Source: Nakataea oryzae
Taxonomy: Eukaryota > Ascomycota > Sordariomycetes > Magnaporthales > Magnaporthaceae
Assembly: GCA_003049435.1 (NCBI GenBank)
Contig: PYSQ01000111.1
Coordinates: forward strand, 1 to 64,000
DNA length: 64,000 nt
Direction: 5' to 3'
The position numbers were made by a program, and so were the translations under genes. The notes beneath the pieces were generated by a model. The model saw only the letters and a list, made by a program, of their open reading frames with translations. It was not told where the DNA came from and did not search any database. Position 1 is the first letter of the stretch, and every line of letters begins with the position of its first letter. Shown in pieces: positions 45,798-55,038 of this stretch.

Positions 45798-46635
45798 ACC
45801 AGCTAGGTGGTCTTGGGAAGTCGCTAGACTTGGCAGGCGCAGAATATGGTGACGAGAAGGTTGCGCTAGAACAGAAAGTGAGACGAAAGGGGTTTGACTG
45901 GCTGAGGTTACGCTGATTCCCGAGATTCCAGGCGATGCTTGACGTGAGGGTGTCTTGGGAGCGTGGGCTGCATAATTTGGGCAGGCCCTGAGATCTCATA
46001 TATGCGTGCGAACCCGCCGGGCAGGCTCCAGAGCCTTGCCTTCCCGAACAGCAGACACGCACCTTCCTGCTATCTCTGCCCAGCAGACCACCCCGCTTAC
46101 CCCTCACAGCTACACCCTTTTGCTCGCTTATATCGTGGTTTTATTCTTCCTGCATACCCCCGAGAATTCTGCACTTTCGGCCATTCACCAGGTCAGGCAG
46201 CCACCTCATGCTGCATTTCTAGTCTGGTCGCCCGAAGCGTGCGGCCCTGTCCTAGCAAATCGAACCTGGACTTTGCGGCATTTAAAAGTTGAGGCGGCTG
46301 GATCATGTTGCATTTCTCTTCCATCCGAGCGAAGCGTGCCGCCCTATCTTAACAAATCAAGTTGTCGATATGGCAAGCCGGTGACGAAGGTCCCGGCATC
46401 AAACCCAACGATAGAAACAGTCATTGCTAGAGAACGTCTCGACCCAAAAAAAGCTGGCACATTACTTTTGCTGTGTTCTCCTACCTCCTATTCCTACCTC
46501 CTATTCCTTTCTGGCGGGGCTCCAAGTCCCTACCCCTAAACAGCTTCAACCGTCTTTTCCATCGACACGGCGGGGTTCCCCGAACACAAACCTTCGCCGC
46601 AGTCCTCGTATCTCTTTTTCGTTAATACCGCCGCC
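45798..46635. promoter_or_regulatory. Shared intergenic promoter region of the divergent pair, with a direct repeat
   Basis: 838 bp lie between the two start codons. A 56-bp block at 46207-46262 is repeated imperfectly at 46304-46360 (offset 97; shared cores GCATTTCT, GAAGCGTGC, GCCCT and ACAAATC). A TCATATATGCG sequence is at 45995-46005. A short CT-rich tandem (CCTATTCCTACCT type) precedes the plus-strand gene at about 46485-46512. Shared use of the region by both genes is inferred from the layout. Confidence 0.5.
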
Positions 46636-49094
46636 ATGTCGGGTCAAGGCTATTTTATACCCGGATCCCATCGACCCGTAACGGTCGAGTACATTGACCA
46701 TCATCTCCCAGAGCAACACCCGATGTTTGCCAATTCACTTCTGCAGTACGATGCTGTCTCCGGACAGTACGACGTCATACCCGGGCAGTACGGTTCGAAA
46801 AACCAGAATTTTGAGACTGAACAGCGCGCCTCGAGCTACCTGGCCTTGGGCCCGCCTCCGGGCGGCAACGAACTCCCACCAAGGCCAGATTGGACAGATA
46901 CAAAAGCCATGATATCCTGGAACGACCTCTTTCCGGACGCCATGGCTGAGTTCGAAAAGACGAAGGAGCCCAAGGGCCGGCCCGCCGAATACAGCATCCG
47001 TGGCCCGCACAGCTGGGAAGAGATCTACCGCAGGCTCGAGGCGGCCCGGGTCAAGTACACGGAAAACAAAGGACCGATAGGGCTGCTGCGGAAATTTCGG
47101 CGGACGGTGGCCGATAACGTCGCGCCGCTGGCATCAGGGGCGGTCAAGATTGGGGCCAAGACTGCCCCTAGCGACCCCATTGCCACGCCGGTCTTGGCGG
47201 CCGTGGAGTTGATTTTGGATGTAAGCGCAGCGGTAGGGGGCAGAGGCACGTTGGGCAAAGGATAAGCAAGGCATTCCCAGCTTCGCTTCCTTTTCTGCGT
47301 TTCTTCTGGTATCCTCTTCCACTACCTGTATCCTCTTCCTCTACCTGTATCCTCTTCCTCTACCTGTATCCTCTTCCTCTACCTGTATCCTCTTCCTCTA
47401 CCTGTATAATTTCCCCGTCCCTACCTACTTTGGTTTTGGCGGCGCTTTAGGCACCCAACCCTGGGCACTCTCGATTACTTCTTGGCCGACTGGAGAGCCA
47501 ACAGCCCCAGCTTGCATAGCCAATTAACCATGGTGGTTCCCCAGGCCGTGAAAACTGCCGCGCACGTGCGAAGGGAGGTCGTCGACGCCTTTGATGGCCT
47601 CATCCCCATCTTCTCGGATGCCGAACTGTTCCTGGGGACCTATCCGGGCGACGTGCGTATCCGGAAGGCCTCGTCGGACCTAACCGCCACGACGATGAGT
47701 GCAATCGAACAAGCAATTGGCTTTTTCCTAAGCAATGAATGTGAGTCACGACCACTAGGTCTGCAAGCCAGCGGCAAGGCTGACGTTCCCCTGCGGTGAA
47801 GTCGTGAGGGCTGGCAGAGCACTGCTTGAACCAGGAGGCTACTACAAGAGCATGGTGGACAGCCTGGACATGATCAAGACGAAGAGCTCAAAACTTAGGG
47901 AAGAAGCTGCAAAGTCTCACTATTACGAATTCCACACGTGTAGGTACGCATGATCCCAGCCCAGCAAAGGACTGGGCGACTGACACATTCCTTCTTTTGT
48001 CAAAGACTACCTGGAGACGCGAAGATTCCGCAGGGAGCTCGTGCAGGTGGTGGCCAGCGGCTTCAACTCATTCAATTACCTGCTTAAAGAATACCTAGTG
48101 CTACAAAATCGGAATCTAGAAAAGGATCGTGAGTATCATTCTAGTCCCGGACTTTTACTTTTGTTTTTCTAATGTCTCGTCTGCAGGGGAGATCAAAGCC
48201 GCTCGCGAGGAGAATCTACACCTCCATGTTGCATACGAGAGGCTGCGGGCCTGCACGCCGGAGCCGCAGGTACCCCCCTCTACGGATACGTACATCAGCC
48301 GAGAGATCCTGCGGCGGATGCTCGACGTCCCGGACCTCGACCTGGCCGACCTCGATTTCGTCGACGACAGGAAGGGGCAGCTGCCCGAAACAGAGCGCGC
48401 CCGAGCGGAGCAGGTTATCAGCACGCAGCTGTTCCAGGCCTGCATCTTGTCTACGTCCTCGGCCAAGCTCCTGGTGCACTGGGATTCCAACCCGCCCGAG
48501 GCCGTCGCCGGCGTCTCACCTCTGTCGGTCCTTTGCGCCACCATGGCGCGGGCGCTGCGGGCCAACAACAGCGGGCGTTTCGTGTCGGCGCTGTGGTTCT
48601 GCGGGCGGCACGTCGACGAGGCCGTCGTGGGCGGGCGCGCCATGCTCGCCAGCCTGATCGACCAGCTGCTGATGCAGCACCCCTTCGACACGCGGCGTAT
48701 GTGCAGCAGCGGCGGCGTCGACCTCGCGGCCCTGCAGGCGATGGGGATCGACGCGCTCACCGGGCTCCTGAACTGGCTCGTGCGGCAGCTACCCGAGACC
48801 ACGACGCTGTTCTTCATCATCGACGGCGTCTACCTATACGAGCGGGAGGAATTTAGCCACGAGGCGCTGCCCGTATTGGCGAGCCTCATCAGTCTCACCG
48901 GGGACAGGAGCGTGCCGGCAACCATCAAGCTCCTGATCACGAGCACGCCGGGGACCGACGTTGTGAGGGGTCCCTTCGAAGGGGAGGATCTGATCCTGAA
49001 CGTGGACGCGCTGCCGCGGCTGGGGTGGGCGCCTAGCGACGAGCGCATGATCCGGGAGATGGGTGAAGGGGTGGACGAGGCTGCGTGGAGGTAG
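46636..49094 (+). CDS. DUF7708-like protein with NTPase-like C-terminal half
   Basis: Five exons: 46636-47220, 47545-47740, 47802-47939, 48006-48128 and 48187-49094, all joined by GT-AG introns in frame, about 649 residues. Residues about 120-300 (SWEEIYRRLEAARVKYTENKGPIG..., VRREVVDAFDGLIPIFSDAE) resemble the helical DUF7708 region found in front of fungal STAND/NACHT proteins. A helical linker follows (...RRELVQVVASGFNSF...). The C-terminal half (about 370-649) has a Walker-B-like strand TTLFFIIDGVYLYE and a helicase/STAND-like TIKLLITSTPGTD, but no GxxxxGK[ST] P-loop is visible. So it may be a degenerate, non-hydrolysing NTPase module. The protein stops without ankyrin, WD or TPR repeats. 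Exon 3 and 4 borders are the least certain. Confidence 0.75.
47310..47404 (+). repeat. Five-copy 19-bp tandem repeat in intron 1 of the DUF7708-like gene
   Basis: Five units of TATCCTCTTCCTCTACCTG (first unit with one substitution) lie in the 324-bp first intron (47221-47544). The array is pyrimidine-only apart from the A and G positions and makes this the longest intron of the gene. Confidence 0.95.
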
Positions 49095-49439
49095 GAGAGC
49101 GAGAATAAGGGGTTACATTTGGGCTGGTCGCTTAGAATCTTCCCTGGTAGAACAGAAAGCGTTCTTTAAAAGTCCATAGTGCTCGTATATGCCTAAGCCT
49201 TTTAATCTATGCTTTCAAAAAGAAGTGATTCGCCCGTTCCAGCAAGATTTTTTAATCCCAAACCAAGAAGACAATCTGGACCAGGAGTTACCCCTGAACG
49301 CTCCCGTTTAGGGCTGTGCGGCACGTGTTGACGTGACCCCGTCATGACTGCGACGCGCGTCTCAAGCTCAACCCGCCGCAAATCGCGGGCGCAAAGCTGC
49401 TCTGTTACACCCCACACCATCACCCAACCCCGGTCCTCC
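49095..49439. other. Intergenic to LINE 5' junction
   Basis: 3' flank of the DUF7708-like gene. The LINE homology becomes visible only at about 49475, so the truncated 5' end of that element lies somewhere in 49300-49475. Confidence 0.4.
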
Positions 49440-51061
49440 TCACACTGGTACTGGCCACAGTGACCAGACCGCCCAGCTGGGGGGCGACGTTCACGTACAT
49501 TAACGATATCGCCCAACTTTCTACGGACCCAGACCCCGAACTCGCGGCCCAAAGGGCGACCAGGATGGCCTGGCGCCTAGATTAGGACCTCCGTAACCTC
49601 GGCCTCCGAATGGATCCAAACAAAACGGAACTGCTATATCTCCCGCCCGGAGGCAAGGGCGCCAGAAACAAAGCAGTCCCCCTGTACGCAAAAAGCCTCT
49701 GCCTCACCACGGGCAGGACGGTAGCCAATACACAAATAACCTGGCTAAGGGTTACACTGAAGGCAAGGGCAATTGGCGGGCTAAACCTCCCAGCTAACGT
49801 AACTAACAGGCTCGCAAAGGCAAAAGCACTCACAGCCCTTACGTCCCGCATAAACATCGTCAGCAGAAGCCTCCGCCCAGACGCCGCCAGAACCTGGTTC
49901 AAGGCCGGAATGGTCCCGACACTCACGTACGGGCTGTGGCCTTTGTTCCAAGGGTTCCAAAACAAAAGTGCCGTAGCTGAGCTGAGAACCCTCGAGAGGG
50001 CCACCAGACCAGCGCTAAAGGCGCTCGTGCCAGCCTGGAGGACGTCGCCGGTCCCACTGAGGTACTGGACGGTAGGGTTTTCCCCGCAAGAAGTTTGGGG
50101 CAGGGAGTTGGCCAGGGCGTCAGAAAGACTCCACACGCTCCCAAAAAGCCACCCACTAATGTACAGACTCCGACACTCAATCGGGAAGCCGTCCCGGCTG
50201 TCGAGACTGTACACCTGCACAAACCCAGAGCCAGCCCCCGACTTCAGCCCGGTAAGCCCGAAGGCCCCGGCTCTGGCGGACCTGCTCGGGGCCAACCAAA
50301 GGCCGGCAAGGAAGTCACGCCCCAAAGGAGACCCGGGCCCCCGACTGCCACAGGCTGACCCAGAGCCATGGTGGGAGGCCAACAAACCAGCCTCGTTCAA
50401 ACACGTTCGATGGGACCCTAAATGTTCGTGGGAAAAAGGCCTAAAGGATATAACAGGAAGGGGGCAATGTTACGGATCCGTGCTCAGCACGGATCACGTG
50501 GCCCAAGGGTGCCCCTTAGGCCAGGACTCCTGTATATAGAGGCCGCTTCGAGCCTTCCAAGGACGGGGACCACTTCTACCCTCTTTCCTCCTCATCTTGT
50601 AGAATAACACTACTTTGGCACCCACCAGGCAACCCCCTTGTGGTCTGACCTATCACAGGCAACTGCACACCATCCTGGCAGAAGGGTCGGGACACGGCAA
50701 CTTCGAGTCCTACCACACGCGATTCAACCACCCACCAGCATCCAACTGGTACTGCGTCTGTGGGGAGCTGAAAGAGGTCGGCCACACAGATAACTGCGAA
50801 ATAAAGCGAGTCCCAGCCCCTTGGAGGCGCGCGGCCCCAACGGCTAGTCAAGACCCCGAGAGAGAGTGGTGGCGAAGAGGATATAACGCCGTACTAAGAC
50901 TACAGATTGAGAAGGCCCTAAAAGAACTAGGTGTCGACGAACTTGTACATATTAGCACAGAGGGTGTGCAAGGCAAAACGAGGGGGGCCCGCCCAGCCAG
51001 CCCGGGGGAGGAGACAAAAGAGGAGCTCGAGGTGGTCGAGCCTCGTGGGGTGGAGGCATGA
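49440..51061 (+). mobile_element. 5'-truncated Tad1-like LINE (non-LTR retrotransposon)
   Basis: The C-terminal half of ORF2 is readable. The RT catalytic box is FTYINDIAQLS (usual YxDD; here the first Asp is Asn), then a stop at 49581, then DLRNLGLRMDPNKTELLYLP and the RT thumb (WFKAGMVPTLTYGLWPLF, LRTLERATRPALKAL). After a 160-bp solo LTR comes the C-terminal GHGNFESYHTRFNH and Cys/His motif CVCGELKEVGHTDNC. The frame ends at 51061. No RNase H block is seen between RT and the Cys/His motif. The element lacks AT bias, so it has escaped strong RIP. It is inactive because of the truncation, the stop and the insertion. Confidence 0.88.
50468..50627 (+). mobile_element. Solo LTR, 160 bp, inserted in the LINE
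   Basis: It starts TGTTACGGATCC and ends CACCCACCA. It is flanked by the perfect 5-bp duplication GGCAA (50463-50467 and 50628-50632). Removing it with one copy rejoins the LINE frame exactly (TGRGQ joined to PPCGLTYHRQ). Inside are a 10-bp-arm palindrome (GATCCGTGCT-C-AGCACGGATC, 50475-50495) and a TATA-like TGTATATAG (50530-50538). Confidence 0.92.
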
Positions 51062-51819
51062 GGGCCAGAGCGCGAAGAAATATAAGGCTCCAGGGGTAGG
51101 GTTTTACAGTTGCCCCGTGGTTAGAACTTTCCCTGTACCTAGAGACCTTAGAGCCGGCGCAATGCGGCCACAGAAACTCGCCCCGCCGCCGCCGCGGGCG
51201 CGTCAGAGAGTCGCCAACGCGGCTGCTCGAGGGAGCTGATACGTGCGCGAACACGTAACAGCGCCTAACGGCACTGACGTTAATACACTTCTTCTTCTCC
51301 ATCTTGAATTCTAAGGTCTACTTGGTAGATTACATGCCGCCGTTCTGCAGGCCTGTTGTGGAGTGGCGCGCCTTGCAGGCGGCTGCTCTACTCTGGAACA
51401 GGAGGGTCACGTAACTGGTTAGGCTGCGAGCAGAAAATTTTGCAACGCAACGGCGGTGCTTCGCACCTCTGTTGCTTTCCGACACTACTTTTAGATAGTC
51501 GCTTTTCATGTGTCAACTATCGCAGCTTGTCTCTTTGTTTTCCATGATACCATAACAAGGCCCGTGACAAGGTGCGCACGCCTCAGCGCCTAGGGCTATA
51601 ATGGCCATGGCGTTATGCCACAGCGCCGTGCCATAACAACCCCCAGAGATTTCCATCCCCCTATTATGGCGTAGTATGCTCTGCGTAGACTTGCAGCCCT
51701 GTCTCTCGTGTACGTTGGGTGTATAGAGACCCTTTTGATAATTAAGTGGCAGTCCTGATTGCCTTAGCGTTTTGACTTGGGTGGGAGGGGTCTCCCTTTG
51801 TCCAACCGCCGTGACAGTG
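51062..51819. other. No gene seen; LINE 3' region and unassigned repeats
   Basis: The LINE 3' untranslated part probably extends to about 51240. A sequence CATCTTGAATTCTA at 51300-51313 is shared with the solo LTR at 40852-41019, so another LTR remnant may lie here. I could not fix its ends. Confidence 0.35.
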
Positions 51820-51937
51820 GGGAGCATGGAGGGAGCATGGTGGGAAGCATGGAGAGGAGCATGGAAAAGGCATGAAAGGGAGCATGGAGAAAGCATGGAA
51901 GCGAGCATGGAAGCGAGCATGGAGAGCAGCATGGAAG
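51820..51937 (+). repeat. GAGCATGGA minisatellite, about ten units
   Basis: Nine GCATGG cores plus one GCATGA variant are spaced 8-14 bp apart by purine-rich spacers (GAGCATGGA, AAGCATGGA and so on). The spacing is irregular, so it is a degenerate short-period array and not a CRISPR-like one. No gene overlaps it. Confidence 0.92.
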
Positions 51938-52440
51938 GACATCGGGCGGAAGCATGCGAAAAATCATCAGGAGTGTTGATATCAAATATTTATCATATGG
52001 CTTGTAACCTGCCCGCTTCATGACCATTCCATGTCAATTAATATCGAATATGTTCGTCGCCAACTTACAAATACAATAATTCGACGCTTCCCAGTTTGCA
52101 TTGCAAGCAAGTTGTTTTCCGGCATAGGATGTCACGTCAATTGAAGGGGGGACCGCTAGATAGATTAGATAGAGGGGACCCACCCTGAGTAAGGACCGCT
52201 TAGCGGCCCCTTGTCTGGAGTGGGGCCTGCCCTTGGCACGTGACCCAGGGCGCCACGAGAATTAGGCTAAGGCCAATTCTCGTAGGGCCGGCCTTCGGTC
52301 TTCCCTGCAGAAATGGACATCTCTCTTTTCAGCTACTTTTGACCTTCCCCTGCAACGCAGTGTAGTGTGGGGCGCAGACGGCAGGGGGACGCTTGGCTGA
52401 GAGCAAAGGGGAGCAGAGGATCCGTTTTTGGAGGCGAAAA
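51938..52440. other. No gene seen; short inverted repeat
   Basis: A perfect 8-bp-arm inverted repeat CGAGAATT / AATTCTCG lies at 52256-52282. Otherwise nothing recognisable. Confidence 0.4.
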
Positions 52441-52454
52441 CCTCCGTTTCTGGA

Positions 52455-52558
52455 GGCCTGGGATCCCATTTGCTCTCAAAATCTCCCAGTACTAAAACAT
52501 ATGAGGGCCGAACTAGTACTCAGGTGGGTGACCACTGGGGAATCCTCGGTGTTGTATG
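52455..52558 (+). ncRNA. 5S rRNA-like sequence (diverged copy or pseudogene)
   Basis: The 3' half matches the fungal 5S rRNA pattern: AGTACTCAGGTGGGTGACCAC, then GGGAATCCTCGGTGTTGTATG, followed directly by a run of six T at 52559-52564, a pol III terminator. The stretch GGATCCCATTTGCTCTC at about 52461 corresponds to the middle part. The canonical 5' ACATACGACC start is missing, so this is either a dispersed divergent 5S type, a pseudogene or a 5S-derived SINE head. Confidence 0.7.
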
Positions 52559-52565
52559 TTTTTTG

Positions 52566-52920
52566 ACGTCCATATCTTTTTTTGCGCCTCGATTGAAGTC
52601 GAGAAGAGCCTGGCGCCCACGCACTGGCTGCTGTTGCCCGCCACACCCGAGTCGCCCGACATGAAGGCAATCGGCACCCCCGCGCAGCCTTGGATTCAGA
52701 GGCTCGAGGCACTGCAGCTGCTCCCACCGCTCGCCTGGCCCCGCCTCGTAGTCGTGGCTGCTTGACAGGACGCACGTTTGGGATGGCCGACGTGCAGCTG
52801 CAGCCCACCCAAGCTCCGACGGCAAGCTAGGGCGAATGCTCTGCCACCAGCTCTCGGTGCCCGTCGCAGCCAAAGTCGCAACAGAGCACAGAGTGGGAAT
52901 GCTGACGTCTTTCGACAAGC
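52566..52920 (-). pseudogene. Sedolisin (S53 peptidase) gene fragment, frameshifted
   Basis: Read on the minus strand, LSSSHDYEAGPGERWEQLQC (about 52775) and, after a one-base frame change near 52686, GVPIAFMSGDSGVAGNSSQC match the region around the catalytic Ser of tripeptidyl-peptidase/sedolisin enzymes (SGDSGV). The fragment ends abruptly at the T-run of the 5S-like sequence. No propeptide or downstream catalytic domain is readable, so only a piece of the gene remains. Confidence 0.6.
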
Positions 52921-53539
52921 CCGAAGCTACCGCGGAAACCGCCAGCAGGTCGCGCCTAGAAAAACAACGCTACCGTAGAAGATGAAAAGGGCCAGCGGGC
53001 CGAATCGCGGCGCTACTCTATCTGCTGGCGTCTGCTCGCTATTTTGGCGTGTGATGGCCGGTGGTGCTTCCCCAGTGGCTCGTTGGGTTCTAGGCCTTGG
53101 GGGTTTGCTTGCCAATGCGGGAACGCAACCCAACAACAGGCACATGATTTCGATTTCTCGGAATCCTGCCCCGTATGCATGGTCCCTGGTGGCCTTGACC
53201 GCCAACGGAAACCCCCTCGGCGGCGTTCAATAGTGGCACGTTGGCGCTAGAACTGCCGGAAGCAGGGCTAGCACTAGTGACGGCGGCTTGCCTGGCCTGC
53301 TAAATATTGCGAATCGGGCCGCTCGCTTCAACCGAGCGAGAGGCCCGTGTGGCGACGCTCTGACCCTTTTTCTTATCTCCTTGGCGTTGCTTCCCCGGCG
53401 AGGCCAGGATCTCGAGAGAGGAAGTGGGCTGGATCGTTGTCAGACACTACCTGATGCTTCAGTTTGGGTGGGTATCTTTGCCTATGAACTTGACTACCAA
53501 AAAGAGAAGAAGCAAGAAAACGCATGAACCAAAAGAAAT
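52921..53539. other. Intergenic, no gene seen
   Basis: 3' flank of IPI3 on the minus strand. No frame has family features; a few residues of the S53 relic could extend here but are not recognisable. Confidence 0.45.
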
Positions 53540-53697
53540 CTATGACTCCGACGCGGCCTGCTTCTGCAGCAGCTGCTTGTACAGCGCCCTCTGCTCGTTG
53601 ACAATCTGCAGCAGCTCCTCGTTCCGTAGCTGCAGGTTGACTTCGTCCTCGCTCGGCCCGCCGCCGCTGCCAGCACTGCCACCGCCGGTGCCTGTAG

Positions 53698-53730
<33 letters not shown>

Positions 53731-55038
53731 AAGCGAGCACCGCCTGCTCGAGCACATCCCTTCCAAAACCAGGCGTGGCGAGCAACCTCTCAAACCTGTT
53801 TTCGTTGCCGCCGCCGCCGCCGCTAACCGCATCCAGGTCCCCCTCGAGCTGCGCCGTGAAGCTGTACCCCGCAGCCGAGGCATTTGCAGCGCCGGGCTTC
53901 ACCACCGTGGACACGCTCGTCAGCCTATCCCGGCTCGGCAGCGGCGGGACGAAGACGATGTTGCTGACGGCGGCGTTGAGGTCCGCCAGCTCGACGGGCG
54001 GGCCGTTGCTGTCGGCCGCCAGGTTCCACTGCAGGATCTTGCCCTTGGCGTGGCCCGACAGCAGCACCGTGCCGTCGTGGCTGGTGGCCAGGCACGACGC
54101 GGGACCGTAGGCGTCGAGGGGCGCGAGCCCAAAGGGCTCGGCCGCCGACACCTGCACGGCCGTGGACGCGGCCTCGGGCGCGTGGGCGCCCAGCAGCGGC
54201 GGGCTGCCGAACAGCTCGACGACGTGTATGCAGCCGTCGTCGGCGGCGACGGTGAGCGCGCGCGCGCAGGGGTCCAGGGAGACGCAGAGCGGGGTCGCGG
54301 GGATGAGGAGCGTGCGCAGGGACTGGCCCGTCAGATGGTCCCAGACGACGCAGGTCTTGTCCTTTGCGGCCGAGATGGTCAGGGTGCCGCCGGCGGTGGC
54401 GGAGGAGGACGCAGAGGGGTCGGTGACGAGGGCGACGATGCCGGCGCGGTGGTTGGACAGGGTGCGCTCGGGTTCATGTTCCGCGGCCGGCTCCAGGGCC
54501 AGGAGCGAGGCGAGCGACCAGACGTGGATGTTGGAGTCATCAGAGCCGCTCAGTACGTGGTGCGCCGTTGTAGAGAGGCACGTCACGGCCTGGACGTGGC
54601 ACTGGGGCGTCGAGACTAGCCTGCCCGTGCAGTACTGTGTTTTTGTTTGGTTCCTGTCAATACTAAAACGGACAGCGGAGTGGATGCCAAACAAGAACGC
54701 ACCTCCCACAGCATTATCCGCCCCTCGACGGTGCCCAGGACCAGGACGTCGCCGGCGAGAGTCAGGCAGCGGATCCTCTCGGGGAAAGGCACGTAGGCCT
54801 CCTGGTTGCTTCTCAGGCGCGAGTAGACATGAAGAGCAGCCTTGCCGTCCTGGGCAGCGAACACGTGACTGTCGTTGACAGCCAGGCAGTTGGGAGGGGC
54901 CGAGTTCTTCTTGAAGGCGCTCTTGACCGAGTAGGCCGGGCTGAGGGTGTGCACGTAGAGGCCGACATCCTTGGCGATGCTGGTGTTGCTGGTTAGAGGG
55001 GGGCCGCAGATGGCCGAGACGAACTCCTCGGACAACAT
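53540..55038 (-). CDS. IPI3: Ipi3-like WD40 protein, Rix1 complex, pre-60S ribosome processing
   Basis: Two exons (54703-55038 and 53540-54634) joined by a 68-bp GT-AG intron give 476 residues, a normal Ipi3/WDR18 size. The N-terminus MLSEEFVSAICGPPL and the GLYVHTLSP segment are typical of Ipi3. WD40 repeats are visible at GRIMLWE, HHVLSGSDDSNIHVWSL, TISAAKDKTCVVWD, LTVAADDGCIHVVEL and TVLLSGHAKGKILQWNL. The C-terminus carries a polyGln run (about residues 403-412) and a helical NEELLQIVNEQRALYKQLLQK tail like that used for dimer or partner contacts. Family knowledge: Ipi3 works with Rix1/Ipi2 and Ipi1 and with the AAA protein Rea1 on ITS2 processing and maturation of nuclear pre-60S particles. 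No damage is seen. The ORF is open further 5' (to 55203), but the family start is at 55038. Confidence 0.92.

Noticed and set aside
51820..51937. CRISPR-like array
   Set aside because: Repeat cores are 6-9 bp with irregular short spacers, in a eukaryotic genome; it is a degenerate minisatellite.
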